Origin: Flaccisagitta enflata
Taxonomy: Eukaryota; Chaetognatha; Sagittoidea; Aphragmophora
Length of the DNA stretch: 64,000 nt
Reading direction: 5' to 3'
Assembly (NCBI GenBank): GCA_965153355.1
Contig: OZ231126.1
Location: forward strand, 60,512,001-60,576,000
Shown piece after piece: positions 24,987 to 39,150 of the stretch (the first letter of the stretch is position 1; each line of letters starts with the position of its first letter). The notes beneath the pieces were generated by a model. That model was not told where the DNA came from. It searched no databases and saw only the letters and a program-made list of their open reading frames with translations. The translations under genes and the position numbers were made by a program.

Positions 24987-26125
24987 ACTAACTCTCCATC
25001 ATTCCTTCTTTTTCGTCTTTCTTTCTCTTTTTTTTTTCTTAAAACCAATATATAAGAGGGAAATACATGTATTTCGCTATTTCTAAATCTCTGCCTCTCT
25101 CTTCATGTATCTGCGTACCTAGGAAAATGAAGAGGAGCCTTGAATAATCTTTATGACACACGCAGAACTACTGTTGAACATTCATTCAAGCGTCTTTCTG
25201 TCGCTTTGGTCAACTCAATTCTGTCAAAGGATCCTTTCTCTGGAATTTCCACTTGAAGAAGATTGAAGAAAAAAGAAAAGCAGAAGAAAAAAAAACCAGT
25301 GAAAAAATAGAGAAAACGGGGAAAGGAAGAAATCGAAAACGAATAATAAGAGAGAAGTGGAAGAAAAAAAGGAAATCAATACTTGTGAAGTTAAAGCGTA
25401 GGAGGATGAGGTAAAGAGAAAGAAAGGATTAAGAATCCAATCGAAAAAAAGAAAGAACAAAATCTAAAAGAAAGAGAATACGAAAAAGACAGAAAGGGAA
25501 AAAAAAGAGAAAAGAAAAGAAACTGTTTGTTTTCCATCCTGGATCCAGAATTTCTGCAATCTCCGACTCTTCTGTGCGGAAATAAGGCATAGAAAAGGAA
25601 AGAGAAAAAAAAGGAGGGAAAGAGAAAAAAATTGATAAGGACGAAACAAAAAAATAATCGGGAAGAAAAAGGTCCAAAACAGAACCCATCGTGTCACACC
25701 AATCCGATTCTGCCACTCCTCCTTTTGCGTGAAAGAAAAGAAAAAAACCTTCCCCCATTTTTGTTCATCTTCTGGCTTGTGGTTTCCGGTTTCTGGATGT
25801 TATCCAACGCCACGTCCTCAGACTCCTCAACTTCCTCAACCTCCTCAACCATCTCAACCTCCCAAAACTCCTCAACCTCCTCAACCTCCTCAACTTCCAA
25901 TTTACATGCACCAATCAAAGAGGAATTGGAAAAAAAAAAGGAATGGAGACTAGATTATATCGATCTCCTCTATAATCTTCCTCTTTTTCTTTCCTAAAAA
26001 AAAAGTAGAGAGAGATTACTTCACCTGTTGGAATTGCAAATTCCGGGGTTTTTGTCTGACTGGTTGATTAAAAAAAAGCAAGGCTGTGTACTGGATCGGC
26101 TTACATGTGCGGAGAGAACAATCAT
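24987..26125. other. Non-coding stretch with 9-bp CTCCTCAAC repeat
   Basis: A purine-rich + strand tract covers 25240-25660, and about nine units of CTCCTCAAC lie at 25816-25898. The Pro/Gln and Ser/Thr frames over the latter are repeat translations. Confidence 0.6.
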
Positions 26126-26510
26126 TAGTCGCAAAAGCGTGAGATGGTCAGCGGTACCCGATGCCCCTAATGTGAAATGAGGAAATCATTTCACCTTTGG
26201 GTTTGAGATAAAGACTTTTAGCTATAATTTCAGCCTTGAGGCTGGGACTTGGGATTTGAGGCGAAAATTTGGGACGTATGGCTAAGCTTTAAGGTATGGG
26301 CTTTAAGGCTAAGTTTTGATCCTAGGTTTTGGGTCTTGGGGCTGGAATCTAAGTCTGCAGGCTGAAATTTGAGCCTTGAGACCGGAATTTGGGACTCAAG
26401 GCTGATATTAGGGACTCGAGGCTTGGAGGGCAGAGAAGAAGGAAAAGAAGGAGAAATTTCCACACATGTGAAAGCTTAGGTTATCGGTTCCTATAGGGCC
26501 ACTGCTGCCC
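26126..26510 (-). mobile_element. MTE element
   Basis: Starts TAGTCGCAAAAGCG then GGTCAGCGGTACCCGATGCC. After about 70 bp come 20-bp units such as GGCTTGGAATTTGGGACTC-like (26225-26430), then GGAGAAATTTCCACACATG and the remnant of the hairpin block ending GCCACTGCTGCCC. Only one of the two long inverted repeats is evident. Confidence 0.75.
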
Positions 26511-27042
26511 AAAAAAAGGGTATTCTAATGCGATTGAGAAAGTGCCCTTTATGTCATACATGCCTTAGCTCAAAGAGTGGTGGCTTACGTAAATTATACC
26601 TCAAAACATAAACTGATGGACAAACGAATTACAAACGGGCCAACATAATCTTGAAGCTTGTTCATAATGATACATAATATTGTAGTGCGATAACAGTACC
26701 TAATAATGAAGTGTAATGATAAATTTCCTTTGCTGACGACAATCGACAAAGATACAGTACAATGGAAGCAATGAAATCGTCAGGAAAAGGGTCTTTTCCT
26801 GCTTCACCGTTTTGATGAAGTAGCTCAAACTATGGTTTTTTTGGAAGCCTTTGGGCCAGAGCATTGCGTGAATATAGTTTCAAAGCCCTAGCTGTAATTG
26901 TTGACCAAAAAGAAAAAAGTCCAACACCCCTTGATATTCGAACTTGTGAACCTGAGGAGCGTCATTTTCACTCCTCAAGTTCAGGACATTTCCAGCATAG
27001 CCACTGCTCCGCATGAAGACTGAGAGGTTTAATTTCCAAGTT
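26511..27042. other. Non-coding stretch
   Basis: Nothing supported. Confidence 0.45.
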
Positions 27043-27344
27043 TTACTCGCATGCACGCAACTCTGTCCGTCTGTCTTTCGGTCGGTTGGTTGGTCGGTTG
27101 GTTGGTCAGTCCGTTGGTCGGTCTGTCACGCTTAGCTTCTTTTTTTTTTTTTTTGTCGTTTTACGTCATTTTTGAGCCATTTTAAGTAATTTTATGTCAT
27201 TTAAAGTTATTTTAAGACAATTTGCATTCAGTCTTTTAGTCTTTTAGTCTTTTAGTCTTTTAGTCTTTTAGTCTTTTAGTCTTCTAGTCTTTTGGTCTTA
27301 TGGTCTTAACAAGCGCACGCGACTGTAAGGTGTCGGCCTTGTTT
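27043..27344 (-). mobile_element. HPS element with composite core
   Basis: Hairpin end ACTCGCATGCACGCAACTC, a GGTTGGTC core, CTGTCACGCTTAGC and a T-run. Then come degenerate TTTTAGGTCATT-like units and eight AGTCTTTT units (27230-27300), and the end GCACGCGACTGTAAGG with GTCGGCCTTGTTT. It combines both core types seen in the family. Confidence 0.75.
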
Positions 27345-27530
27345 TCTAAATCACGTGGCGTCAAATTTACACTTACGCAATGCCTAGGACCATCAGTTTT
27401 TCCAAAAAAACTTAAGCGCGAGGTTCTTCACCGTTACAATGAAACTGCAGCAGGCCCTCTTTCTTTTGTTCCTATTGCTCCCATCGTACTGTAGGCGCGG
27501 AAACGTAATGGTTTATCCCTCAGAGTGACA

Positions 27531-27532
<2 letters not shown>

Positions 27533-27571
<39 letters not shown>

Positions 27572-27777
27572 AGTTGCGGACACACTTTGATCCTCCCTTC
27601 CCTTTTTTAGTTGCGGACACACAACTCTATAAGAGCCTTTGTCCGTCCGTCAGTCCGTCCGTCGGTCCGTCCGTCGATCCGTCCGTCGGTCTGTGAGCAT
27701 GAGTCGAAAAGTATCAAAACGCGCATTTCCGCCCCTGCCCACCTGCCCGCAACTGGTGGCCGTGTATCCGGCCTTGT
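27533..27777 (-). mobile_element. HPS element, AGTTGCG type, plus truncated head and (CT)n
   Basis: A (CT)n of about 15 units (27535-27566) leads to a truncated head TAGTTGCGGACACAC. The complete copy 27608-27777 has hairpin TAGTTGCGGACACACAACT, CTATAAGAGCCTTTGTCCG, a GTCC core, ACGCGCATTTCCGCCCCTGC, subterminal CCGCAACTGGTGG and CGTGTATCCGGCCTTGTT. Stem and subterminal motif both carry the T:A variant. Confidence 0.9.
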
Positions 27778-28489
27778 TAGCTCATTCAGTCCTTTCCATG
27801 TTTCTGTCTTGATTTTGCTGATCTCGTAAATAACGGTTCAATTCCAGAAGTTCTTTCGTTTACTGTATTCCTAGACAAGAGGGAAAAAAAAGACAACCAA
27901 TCTAATATCCTGTCTCTTTACATCCGGCCTGGATTTTCCTACTTCCAAAGCGAATAGTCGGAGAAATTAGATGTAAAGAGAAAGGGTTGAGTTTGATCTG
28001 GTTTGTTTCAACACGTATGTTATGTTCTTACCTAACATGAACAACTAAGAAAACTTATTTTGATATAAGTTGATATTAATTAATAATTGAAGGAGAATGT
28101 AATAAAAAACTGTATTTTATTGTCATATTTCAAGATTTATATCATAACCGAGGTATCAATGTTCCGGACGTGTTCGTAAAACTACGATTCAAATGCAAAT
28201 TTTGGATAGAATTTTGCTTGTGTGAGATCAGTGCAGTGAAATATCGTGATGATCTGTGGTCTGTATACCCTTGTTGTTATGGTGATGCGTTGTTTTGTAT
28301 TTGTGTTGTTCTCCTCTTGTGTTGCCCCATGTTGTTGTCGTTTCGTTGTTTCATGATGGGGAGATCGGAAAAGACGTCTGATATTGTTTTCTTTTTGGTG
28401 TGAGTGTGTGTGTGACAGACAATTGGAATGAAGCAAATCTGCTCAAGTAGAAATCGTGACAAAAACTTGGCCCGAACAATGAATCGTAT
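27778..28489. other. Non-coding single-copy stretch
   Basis: AT-rich; a GTTGTTGTCGTTTCG-like patch near 28330. No exon supported. Confidence 0.45.
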
Positions 28490-28655
28490 CGAATTTACAA
28501 TGACGAGTGACGACTATGACGTGCTTTCCTTTTCCGCTTGTGACATCCGACATGTGACGTTCTACTTGCGACGTTTTACTTTTGACGTCTTTGATGTGAC
28601 ATTGCATGCGTGACGTACATGTAGCGTGTGAGTATGCTTTTGTGCGCGTGACATA
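28490..28655. promoter_or_regulatory. Degenerate array of TGACGT/TGACAT sites
   Basis: About ten TGACG(T)/TGACAT words in one orientation within about 150 bp (TGACGAG, TGACGAC, TGACGTGC, TGACATCC, TGTGACGTTC, TTGACGTC, TGTGACATTG, CGTGACGTAC, CGTGACATAC). TGACGT is the half-site of CRE-type elements. The regular spacing also fits a decayed tandem repeat of about 16 bp, so regulatory function is only a possibility. Confidence 0.35.
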
Positions 28656-28819
28656 CGTACTATGGTTTTGCTGCTAAACTCAGGCCGCCTTTCTTGTTAC
28701 ATGATAGCCTCCAATGTTTTAACTCCTTCACCTTCTTTTGTACCTTTGATTGACTCTGCCACCTTCATCAATTCATCATCCCATCCCAGCTCATTTCCAA
28801 TCCACGCCCAATCCTTCAT

Positions 28820-29190
28820 CATTCTGCCCCGAACAAACCACCCCGAACTCCCCCCCCCCCCCCATCATTCTGTCCCAAACAAAACCACCCCGAACTCCAC
28901 CCCCAATCATTCTGCCCCGAACAAACCATCCCCAACTACGACCCCTCCCCCCCCAATCATTCTGCCCCGAACAAACCACCCTGAACTCCCCCCCTATCAT
29001 TCTGCCCCGAACAAACCATCCCCAGCTACGACCCCTCCCCCCCCCCCATCATTCTGCCCCGAGCAAACCACCCCGAACTTCCCCCCCCCCCATCATTCTG
29101 CCCCGAGCAAACCATCCCCTGACTTTCATTCTGCCCCGAACAAACCACCTCCCCCCCCCCCCCCATCAATCTGCCGCGAACAAACCACCA
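28820..29190. repeat. C-rich minisatellite, 30-50 bp units
   Basis: About eight units of CATTCTGCCCCGAACAAACC followed by A(C)CCC(G/C)AACT and variable C-runs. Unit length varies mainly by the C-run. Confidence 0.92.
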
Positions 29191-30707
<1,517 letters not shown>

Positions 30708-30889
30708 TTCTTTTTTTTTACCGCTACGTCCCTAGTTGGCGCGGCCTTGTATATTTTTCTTGGTTGGAAGGATTAGGAAAAAACTGGATTTTCTTTTTCA
30801 TTTTCTTGTCCTCCATTTTTCCCCACCAACCTTTTCCATTTTTCCTCCATTTCAGTCTTTCTTCTAATCTTTCTCACCATCCGTCTGTA

Positions 30890-31570
<681 letters not shown>

Positions 31571-31611
31571 CATTGGCCGAGTTTTTTTTTCCGTCTGTCT
31601 CCATCAACGCC

Positions 31612-31707
31612 ACTTCCTCCTCCTCCTCCTCCTCCTCCTCCTCCTCCTCCTCCTCTCCAGCCTCGTGGAGCTCTGTGCACATATTCCGCTGCTCCCTTGC
31701 GCCCGTC

Positions 31708-31757
<50 letters not shown>
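31612..31757. repeat. (CTC)n and (CT)n
   Basis: About 13 CTC units at 31615-31654 and about 23 CT units at 31711-31756, separated by a short GC-rich segment. Confidence 0.95.
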
Positions 31758-31761
<4 letters not shown>

Positions 31762-31855
31762 CCATCTTTCGCCCCATCTTCTATGTTCCGACCCAGTGTG
31801 CCAATTGTGACCTTGAGTGCGGCGGCGCCAATGACCCTTCGACTCGGCGGATACT

Positions 31856-32149
31856 ATGGTTGTGGCGGCGTCGTCGTCGGTATCCTCGCCGTCCCCGCTT
31901 CCAGAACCTTCATCATCTTCCAATCATCAGCCTCGTCATCTTCATCATCATCATAATCATAGTCAGTCTTCTTCGTCTGGTTCTCAACAAATGTACAAAT
32001 GCAATATTTGTTTTCGGCCAACTCCTATTCGTGACTTAGGTCCCTCTGCTACTTCTACAACTTCTGCTGCCAAACAATCAGGCAGGAAACGAAATATAAA
32101 TGTAGTGAGAAAAAAAAACATGGAAGCTCCGCGCCTCTTCCTTGGCTGA
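31856..32149 (+). CDS. Candidate coding exon, Ser/His-rich, unrecognised
   Basis: The ATG at 31856 lies 24 bases after an in-frame stop and has A at -3 and G at +4. The frame begins MVVAASSSVSSPSPLPEP, then has an Ser/Asn/His-rich segment with a run of four His. The non-repetitive part MYKCNICFRPTPIRDLGP resembles the first half of a C2H2 finger, but only one Cys pair is seen. A basic segment follows before the stop. A GTGAGA donor at 32105 would end the exon in phase 0 after 83 codons. The CpG-rich start contrasts with the flanks. It could be the first exon of the gene continued at 35469, or a chance frame. No family recognised. Confidence 0.3.
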   Translation: MVVAASSSVSSPSPLPEPSSSSNHQPRHLHHHHNHSQSSSSGSQQMYKCNICFRPTPIRDLGPSATSTTSAAKQSGRKRNINVVRKKNMEAPRLFLG

Positions 32150-32482
32150 TATGACACACGATGGTCTTTTTCCTCTATGGTTGATAAAGATGTTTATATA
32201 TATAATATTTTGTCAAACTATATGAGACTGAAAGCTAATGCTGCTTCTGTCGTTTCCACTCTAGCTTTTTTTCTCGTCCTATCATCCAGTTGGTTTCAGT
32301 TTTTTTTTTGTTTTTTATTCATTTCTGTGTTTTTTTTCTCCACTTATTTTTTTCCCAGTTTTTTTACTCAGGCCCAGAGAGACATGTCAAGCTAATGTCA
32401 CTCTCTTTCCATGGTGATCGGTTTAATATGTATTGGATATGTCAAGCAATTTGTACCACAACCAAGCTTAATGGACGGAATG

Positions 32483-32486
<4 letters not shown>
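32150..32486. other. Non-coding, T-rich stretch
   Basis: T-runs; nothing supported. Confidence 0.5.

Positions 32487-32577
<91 letters not shown>
32487..32577. repeat. (GA)n, about 45 units
   Basis: Perfect GA array. Confidence 0.98.
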
Positions 32578-32579
<2 letters not shown>

Positions 32580-32708
32580 AGATAAAGAGGCGCATTTTGT
32601 CGAACCATCAAAATATCCTCCACACTCCATAATTCTGTCCCGCAACTCATCTCCGAATTTCATTTGCATAATCGAGTTTTTTCCACTCATTTTCTGTCTT
32701 TATTCACA

Positions 32709-32710
<2 letters not shown>

Positions 32711-32792
<82 letters not shown>

Positions 32793-32803
32793 CTCTCTCT
32801 CTG
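32711..32803. repeat. (CT)n, about 45 units
   Basis: CT array with two CC interruptions at the right; 134 bp from the (GA)n and complementary to it. Confidence 0.97.
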
Positions 32804-33992
32804 TCAATTCGGCTCTCAGAAGACCAGTAGTCAGTTGGTTTCACGATTTCGGCGCTCACCCCCCCCCCCTAATTTCGTTTTTTTGTCATATTTATTTAAG
32901 GACCAATTATATTCATTTTGATTGGTTTAGTCGCAGACAAGTGCATCCATACGTTGCCGTGTCAATCGGCCGATCGCGTCCTATCAGAATTGGGACTTTC
33001 ATCATAACTACAGTTTATAAAAGTGCTGTTTTTTCGTGGTGTTTCATTGTTATTCTGCCTGCCTTTCTAACTCTTTCTGTAAATATTTCTATTTGTGACA
33101 GATTCTGTGTTTGATTTTACCTACTTTTTCTTTTACATCCAGCAAAACGCAAGGGAAAGCACAAGTGAAATGGACAGCCGAGTTTATAGTATCATTTGCA
33201 TAATGCAGTTTTTCACTTCCTGAATACTAAATGAAGTGAATTTGTGAGACAGGCAATTTGAGTTGCAACAAGTAATTTAGATTATAATTGATACTGACTT
33301 TCTAGTTAAATAATATGTTAATCATTCGTGAAATCGCTTAAAGTAACAGAAATGGGACGTAAACCTGGGCGCAAATGCCAACTTTCCGTCGGGAGAAGGG
33401 CCGGGGCGATGATTAATGATGTAATGTCGCTAAAGCGTGTGCTCAGGAATGGTACACTTGCTTCTGGTCCTTAAAGTTAAGTCAGATTGATGTCATTCCA
33501 CTGGTTCACTATGAACCTATCGTGAATATACTGCTTGGGACCACTGCGCTGGGTCGTCGCGTCGGTCACCCTCACATTTGGCTCCGCCCACGAGCCCACA
33601 TGAATTACAACAAACGGCTCCACCATCCGCCCATGGTGACTCATAGTCAAAAACACGTGACCAGCTAAAAAAAGCAACCTGTGGGCAGAATGCCAGTATC
33701 CCATTTTTTAGATCTCCGATTATTTTGATATTCTTGGCGTTCTTCAACTTCCTTTTTTTTCGTTCCATTCTTTTTTTTCAATCTCATCTCCTTAATTTTG
33801 TTCATCTCCTGTTTAAATTGTTTCTTTTTATTGACCTCATCTTTCTTTTTTAATCTTCTTTTTGTCTTTCTTCCCTCCTCCTACTCCTCCTCCTCCTCCT
33901 TCTCCTCCTCCTCCTCTCTACTCCTTACTTCCTTTCTTCCTTCCTTTCTGCCATCATGCAACTTTCGTTCAAGTCGTTGATTAAATTTTAAC
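32804..33992. other. Non-coding stretch with a diverged HPS head
   Basis: TTTAGTCGCAGACAAGTGC at about 32927 followed by GTTGCCGTGTCAATCGG looks like a decayed HPS hairpin end. The rest shows no exon; a (CTC)n patch is at about 33880-33915. Confidence 0.45.
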
Positions 33993-34535
33993 TAGTCATC
34001 CAAGGATCGCACATGGTCAGCGGTACCCGATGCCCTGCTTGGAGTGATCAAGTGAAGTAGTGGACTGAGAGCAGGGCAGCGGCCCCAAAGGACCGATGTC
34101 CTGTAGGACACAGGGGGTAATTTCCAAACGTCCTGAGGGGGAATATATAAGGCCTAAGAGGGATTTGAGGTTTAGGGGGAAGATTTTGGGCCTGAAGATT
34201 AGATATGAGATCCGGGGGTAGGCTTGAGGCATTAGGGGCAGATTGGAGGCCTGGAGGGCTGATTCGAGGCCTGGAATAATGATTTTAGGGCTGGAGAGCA
34301 GATTTGAGGCCTGGAGAGCTGATTTGAGAGCTGATTTGAGGCCTGGAGAGCTGATTTGAGGTCTGGAGGGCTGATTTGAGGCCTGGAGGGCTGATTTGAG
34401 GGCTTAGAGGGCCTAAATCAGGCCTGAGAGTGAGGATTTTAGGCCTCGATGGCCAACGGGGGGGGGGGGACGGACGGACGTTTGGAAATTACCCCCTGTG
34501 TCCTACAGGACATCGGCCCTTTGGGGCCGCTGCCC
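33993..34535 (-). mobile_element. MTE element with 60-bp internal inverted repeats
   Basis: The end TAGTCATCCAAGGATCGC (hairpin ATCCTTGGAT) precedes GGTCAGCGGTACCCG. An inverted repeat at 34074-34134 begins GGGCAGCGGCCCCAAAGGAC. Its mate at 34476-34535 ends GGCCCTTTGGGGCCGCTGCC. Between them is a 20-bp minisatellite, GATTTGAGGCCTGGAGAGCT, about 15 units, plus a G-run. No coding capacity. Confidence 0.9.
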
Positions 34536-34581
34536 AAAAAGGGGAATTTGGAGAATCTGCCTCTTCAAACGGAAGAGGAGA

Positions 34582-34830
<249 letters not shown>

Positions 34831-35468
34831 GAAACAGAAACAGACAGAGAAAGAGAGGAATAGAAAAAGAGAGAAGAAAGTTCGATGATGCAAAGACAGA
34901 GACAAAGTCTGATTCTGAAATCAAGAGACAGAGAAGGTGATACAGAGAGCTAGAGACAGAGACAGAGACAGTATGAGAGTATCCCTCCTAAGAGCCTACC
35001 TTAATCATCTCCAAGTCTCGTGCGGTCGAGACAGAGATAGATCGATGCTTTTTCGTCTCATTCGGTTTTTCAAAAATTTTGTACACGAAGATGATGAAAA
35101 AAAGAAAAGAGAGCTCTTCATTTTTCCTTGCCACGAGTTTCTTTTATCCATTAAGTTTTCCGTTTTAACCAAGGATCGTATATCTTGTAAGAAGAAAAAA
35201 ATAAATTTACACCTCAAGTGTGTCTTTTGATTTAATTTTTTTTCCCCGGGGAAAACGAAATATAGATAAAAAATATCATTTTTTTCCCCAGCTGTAATTC
35301 AGTTTCGGATCTACGTCGGCAGCTTTTTACGGTAAAAGATGTTTTTAAGTTCCACTCTAACATTTAAGTAGTATCTAATTGCGTTAAAAGAAAGTTTAAA
35401 CATTTCCGCTCTTAAAAACTGGCTGCGTGTGTGTCTTATCCATAACTCGTCTCCTGCCTGATCGTTCG
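34831..35468. other. Non-coding stretch upstream of the exon
   Basis: AT-rich with A/T-runs. It would be 5' UTR/promoter or intron for the exon at 35469. No TATA box stands out. A CAG at 35479-35481 behind a pyrimidine-rich stretch (from 35431) is a possible acceptor. Confidence 0.4.
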
Positions 35469-35810
35469 ATGCCTTCGTCAGAATCAAATCACTCCAGCCT
35501 CAACCATAAATTCAACAACGACGACGATAATAAAATCAACGGCGCCAACATCAACAACAGCGGCAGCAGCGGCAGTCACAGCATCAGCGCCTCGTTACGC
35601 CGAAGCGCCACTTCGTCGAGCGGGCGCGCCGGTTCTTTCCGAACGCGAAGCGCGACGCCGCTGGAACGCGACGTGTTGACGCGCCGCAGTTTAACGCCGG
35701 CCCGCGCCACTTCTACGGCCGCGGCTTCACGGGATCTCTCTTCGTCGCTCAGGAGAAGCGCCACCTTTCATAACAGCAACAATAACAGCAGCAGCGCCAA
35801 CAAGAAACAG
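35469..35810 (+). CDS. Probable exon: disordered Ser/Arg-rich N-terminal region
   Basis: 114 codons from ATG 35469 to a donor CAG|GTTAAA at 35811 (phase 0). The frame is open back to 35400, so an alternative is an internal exon starting at 35482 (phase 1). Residues 1-40 are Asn/Ser/Asp-rich. Residues 41-100 hold four basophilic Ser/Thr patches: SLRRSAT (42-48), RTRSATP (58-64), TRRSLTP (71-77) and SLRRSAT (93-99), resembling AGC/CaMK-type kinase sites. Residues 101-114 are Asn/Ser-rich ending NKKQ. GC content is far above the flanks. Ending in phase 0 matches the exon at 56538, giving a 20.7-kb intron. The Kozak context is weak and the donor is non-ideal at +3. Function unknown. Confidence 0.6.
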
Positions 35811-35928
35811 GTTAAAATAAGAAAACAGGGCAAAACAAGATGGTAATTTACGATGGAAGCGCCCGTCGTTGACTTACCTCTAGATGAAAAAAACCGAAAT
35901 GGGTGCGAGGGTTTCTTCCATTCTTTTT

Positions 35929-36035
35929 TAGATGCGTCCGTAAGGAACGCATCTCTATACGAGGGTCTGTCCGTCCGTCCGTCCATCGGTCCGTCCGTTA
36001 CGCTTGTGCAAAAACCGCGTTTCTCGGCTGTTTTT
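35929..36035 (-). mobile_element. HPS element, AGATGCG type, partial
   Basis: The hairpin TAGATGCGTCCGTAAGGAACGCATCT is at 35929-35954, followed by CTATACGAGGGTCTGTCCG, a GTCC core and CGTTACGCTTG with GCAAAAACCGCG. The ACAAGGCCGG end is missing. It lies about 120 bp into the intron after the exon donor. Confidence 0.7.
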
Positions 36036-36220
36036 GGCCCAGGTGAGATCCCATACTGAAACAAATGATCAACCAACATGTTTTGAGAGCCTCCTTTTCT
36101 ACTCAGTCGTTTCACCCGTCTAGCGTTTGTTCGTCCATCAGTCTCTCCCTATATGTCACATGATCAATACACGCAGAGACACAGTCTGGACGTATCGTTG
36201 CCTGGTCGGGCTTGTTTTTT

Positions 36221-36224
<4 letters not shown>

Positions 36225-36276
<52 letters not shown>

Positions 36277-36277
36277 A

Positions 36278-36328
<51 letters not shown>

Positions 36329-36342
36329 CGTTGTCGTTGTCG

Positions 36343-36374
<32 letters not shown>

Positions 36375-36375
36375 A
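36225..36375. repeat. (CT)n then (TTG)n
   Basis: About 23 CT units and about 31 TTG/TCG units, with three TCG interruptions near 36330-36340. Confidence 0.97.
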
Positions 36376-37580
36376 TTGGTTTTTTATTAAGTTTTTTTTT
36401 ACAGTTATTGTTGGTTCCTGATGTGGCCGTGGCAGTTGGTATGTAAGTGTTGCCATGATATAAATTGATTACATAAGAAGGAGGAAATTGGTTTATGCAA
36501 AGTGATAAAAACTAAGTTGGAAGGAATCGGATTTTCTCTGGAGTCTTCTCTTTGTGAATTACCAAGGGCATTCTGCCTCAAGCGTTCAAATTGGAAGCAT
36601 GAAACAGGATAATTTGATTTTATATGATCTAATTTCATACATGGATGATTACTTCCATAACAATTCTTAATTGAAGCCAGAAATCAAAGAGGTGGAACAT
36701 GACAACTTAACACAATATTTCACTTTTTATCATAAAAGGATGGTGTGTTCACATTCAGCATCGTAATTATCTTATCCAGATGTCCTTATCCGGATGTTCT
36801 TCAAGGAAGCCTCACAAACTATTCTACGAAGAATATCCGTATGATGTTATCCGGATGAAATATCCTCAAAAGGTGCTATAAACGAGAGAAAGAAAGTTGC
36901 GTCAATAAAACGCCTGAAAAGCTTCTTTTTTTTTCTTGTTTTTACTTATTATTTCCGTGATCGTACAAAGTCGTTAGCAGCTGGAATTCACTTTCAAGTA
37001 TCCTTTTTGTCCGTTGGCGCTCTGGTAAATGGACTTAAATTGCCGCTCTCGCTTTTTGTCCCTTTCGTGAGCGTTGAATCTTTTAAAACCGCCGTTTCTG
37101 TTCTTCGGTCAGTCCTTAGAAATTTCAGGTACCTAAAAGATCTTTGAACGGTGGATTTGTTTTAATTCTTCGCCTTCCCCCGTGCAGCCAATGTTGTAAA
37201 GTCTTCACTTCATTTGGACGTTTATGCTTACATTTCTCAATCCGAATTCAAAGCCCTCCTGTCCAACTGATCCCTGGTTCTATCTTTAGAACTACTGTCG
37301 ACTTGTCCAATTGTCCCATTGTCCAAGAGTATTTCCTCAGTGATGCTCTCATGTAAATCCGTCCTTGTTATGCCTTCAGTTTGCTGCCGCTTTTCATCCT
37401 CACGTCAGATTTTATTTCCCATTGGAAGCAAATCTATTGTCTCACTTTTTTCCCTCTCTTCCTACTCCTTTTTTTTCCTCCTTTTTTTTTTTTTTTTTTT
37501 TTTTTTCCTTCTTTTTCCATCCCCCCTCCCTCCCCTCTTTTCCTTCTCATTTCTCGTTTAGCTGGAAAATGAATTAACGG
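36376..37580. other. Non-coding, presumed intronic stretch
   Basis: TTATCCGGATG recurs at about 36785 and 36850 with variants. A T-run lies at 37478-37506. The open frame at 37144-37356 lacks splice support. Confidence 0.45.

Positions 37581-37656
<76 letters not shown>
37581..37656. repeat. (CT)n, about 37 units
   Basis: Perfect CT array. Confidence 0.98.
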
Positions 37657-37659
<3 letters not shown>

Positions 37660-38984
37660 GCTTTACTCTTTGATTCCGTTAAACATTCATATCCATCACC
37701 CTTTTCCGATGTGTGTAACTTGACGCTTGATTCATCTGTGTGTGTTGTTTTCTATAAGTCGGAGCAGCCGATGCAATGGTGGGTTGGTCCGGTCACTGAG
37801 TAGCTGTTTCAATATCTTACTGTAAAAGTAGTGACTGGATCGGTTCATCCTTACGCTTGATTCTTGTAAATGAGCATCTCCAAAATGGCCACCACAGTGG
37901 TGGGTGGGTTGGTCTGTATTTCGGTAGCTATGCGCGCGGTTTGGTCAATGTAGGTTTCGTCGATGTGTGTGCCGTTTAGGGTTCGCCGTTCGCCGTTCGA
38001 CGTTCGCCGTGCGGTTCGCCTAATATAAGCACATCAGCAAGAAGTCGGGTCCGTCTCTCTGTCATTAACAAGGCAACCGCCGATCTTTTCATTAGTACAC
38101 GTGGTTTTATCGATCTACGTTCTCTACCAGCTTTTATATTCTACACGAGCTCTTTTACATGAGTTTCTTAGCAAGTCCGGGTGGTATTCTATCAAGCGTT
38201 AGGTGTACTATATACTAACTATACATGTCAGATTGTTTTATACGATTGCTTCTCTCCTCATGATTTTTGAAGATGGGGAGTTTTATTCTTTTCCGTTGAT
38301 AAAAGTGTTGTAGGAATCTCTGCATTCTCTTGAGCCAATGAAGCACTCTTCAAAAAGTGGGTCAAAGAAGCGACTTTTTGTTGTGTTGATGCCTCGAAAT
38401 TCCAAGTGTGCATGCAATAAACACGCGAACGACACTTGAGCATGGAGCATCGCCAGTTTCGCTACACGCGAACGTGGATTTGTTTTACCCTTGTTTCAAG
38501 AGTTGAGACTTGAGAGTTCTAGCCCTTCAACATATTTACGATTGCGCACGGTATGGAAAGTATGGCGTGTTTATGGCGTGGATATGGCGATGGTATGACG
38601 TGCCTGGGGGGGAATTATTGTGTAGTTGTAGCGCGCTTAGTTCAAGTTGGTTTCAAAGCGCAACGGTAAACGTTTGAAGAACAATAAAATAGCGAGCCTG
38701 GTATGTCATTGTGGCCTTGCCTGTTTTAGCACTTATTCAAACATCACCGAGCACGCCTCCGCGGGTCGTCTATCGTCCCTTTCTCCTTGAGGCAGATTGT
38801 TCATTTTATGTTCATGGAATTCCAATGGAAATTCAATTGGGTTTTTCTTCTTTCCCGCTTCGGGTCAAGTCTCTGCTTTCGATCGAGGACGGAAATGGAT
38901 TATTGGCAGTTTCTTCCTCCCATCCTTTTTTTTCCTCTCCCCGTATGGCAAAATATTAGATTCTTGCGGTTTCCTGACTTTTTT
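37657..38984. other. Non-coding, presumed intronic stretch
   Basis: A short GTTCGCC tandem (37977-38020). The frames at 38711-38959 are not supported by splice borders or repeats of a known motif. Confidence 0.45.
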
Positions 38985-39150
38985 TAGTCGCGGACACGCG
39001 ACTCTACACCTTGCCGTGTCGGTCGGTAGGTCGGTAGGTCCGTCCGTCGGTCCGTCCGTCCGTCCGTCACATTTTTGATTTCCAAGCGGTTTTTGCGTTA
39101 CTGCTCCTGCCCAACTGTCCGCGACTGGATTGCCGTGTATCCGGCCTTGT
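38985..39150 (-). mobile_element. HPS element, complete, short subtype
   Basis: Hairpin TAGTCGCGGACACGCGACT, CTACACCTTGCCGTGTCGG, GGTAGGTC/GTCC core, CACATTTTTGATTTCC and AGCGGTTTTTGCGTTACTGC. Subterminal GTCCGCGACTGGATTGCCG and the end TATCCGGCCTTGT follow. Inverted copy of the 11158/61021 type. Confidence 0.93.

Noticed and set aside
33477-33768. Minus-strand open frame of 75-83 residues
   Set aside because: Non-repetitive, but without convincing splice signals, partner exon or recognisable motif.
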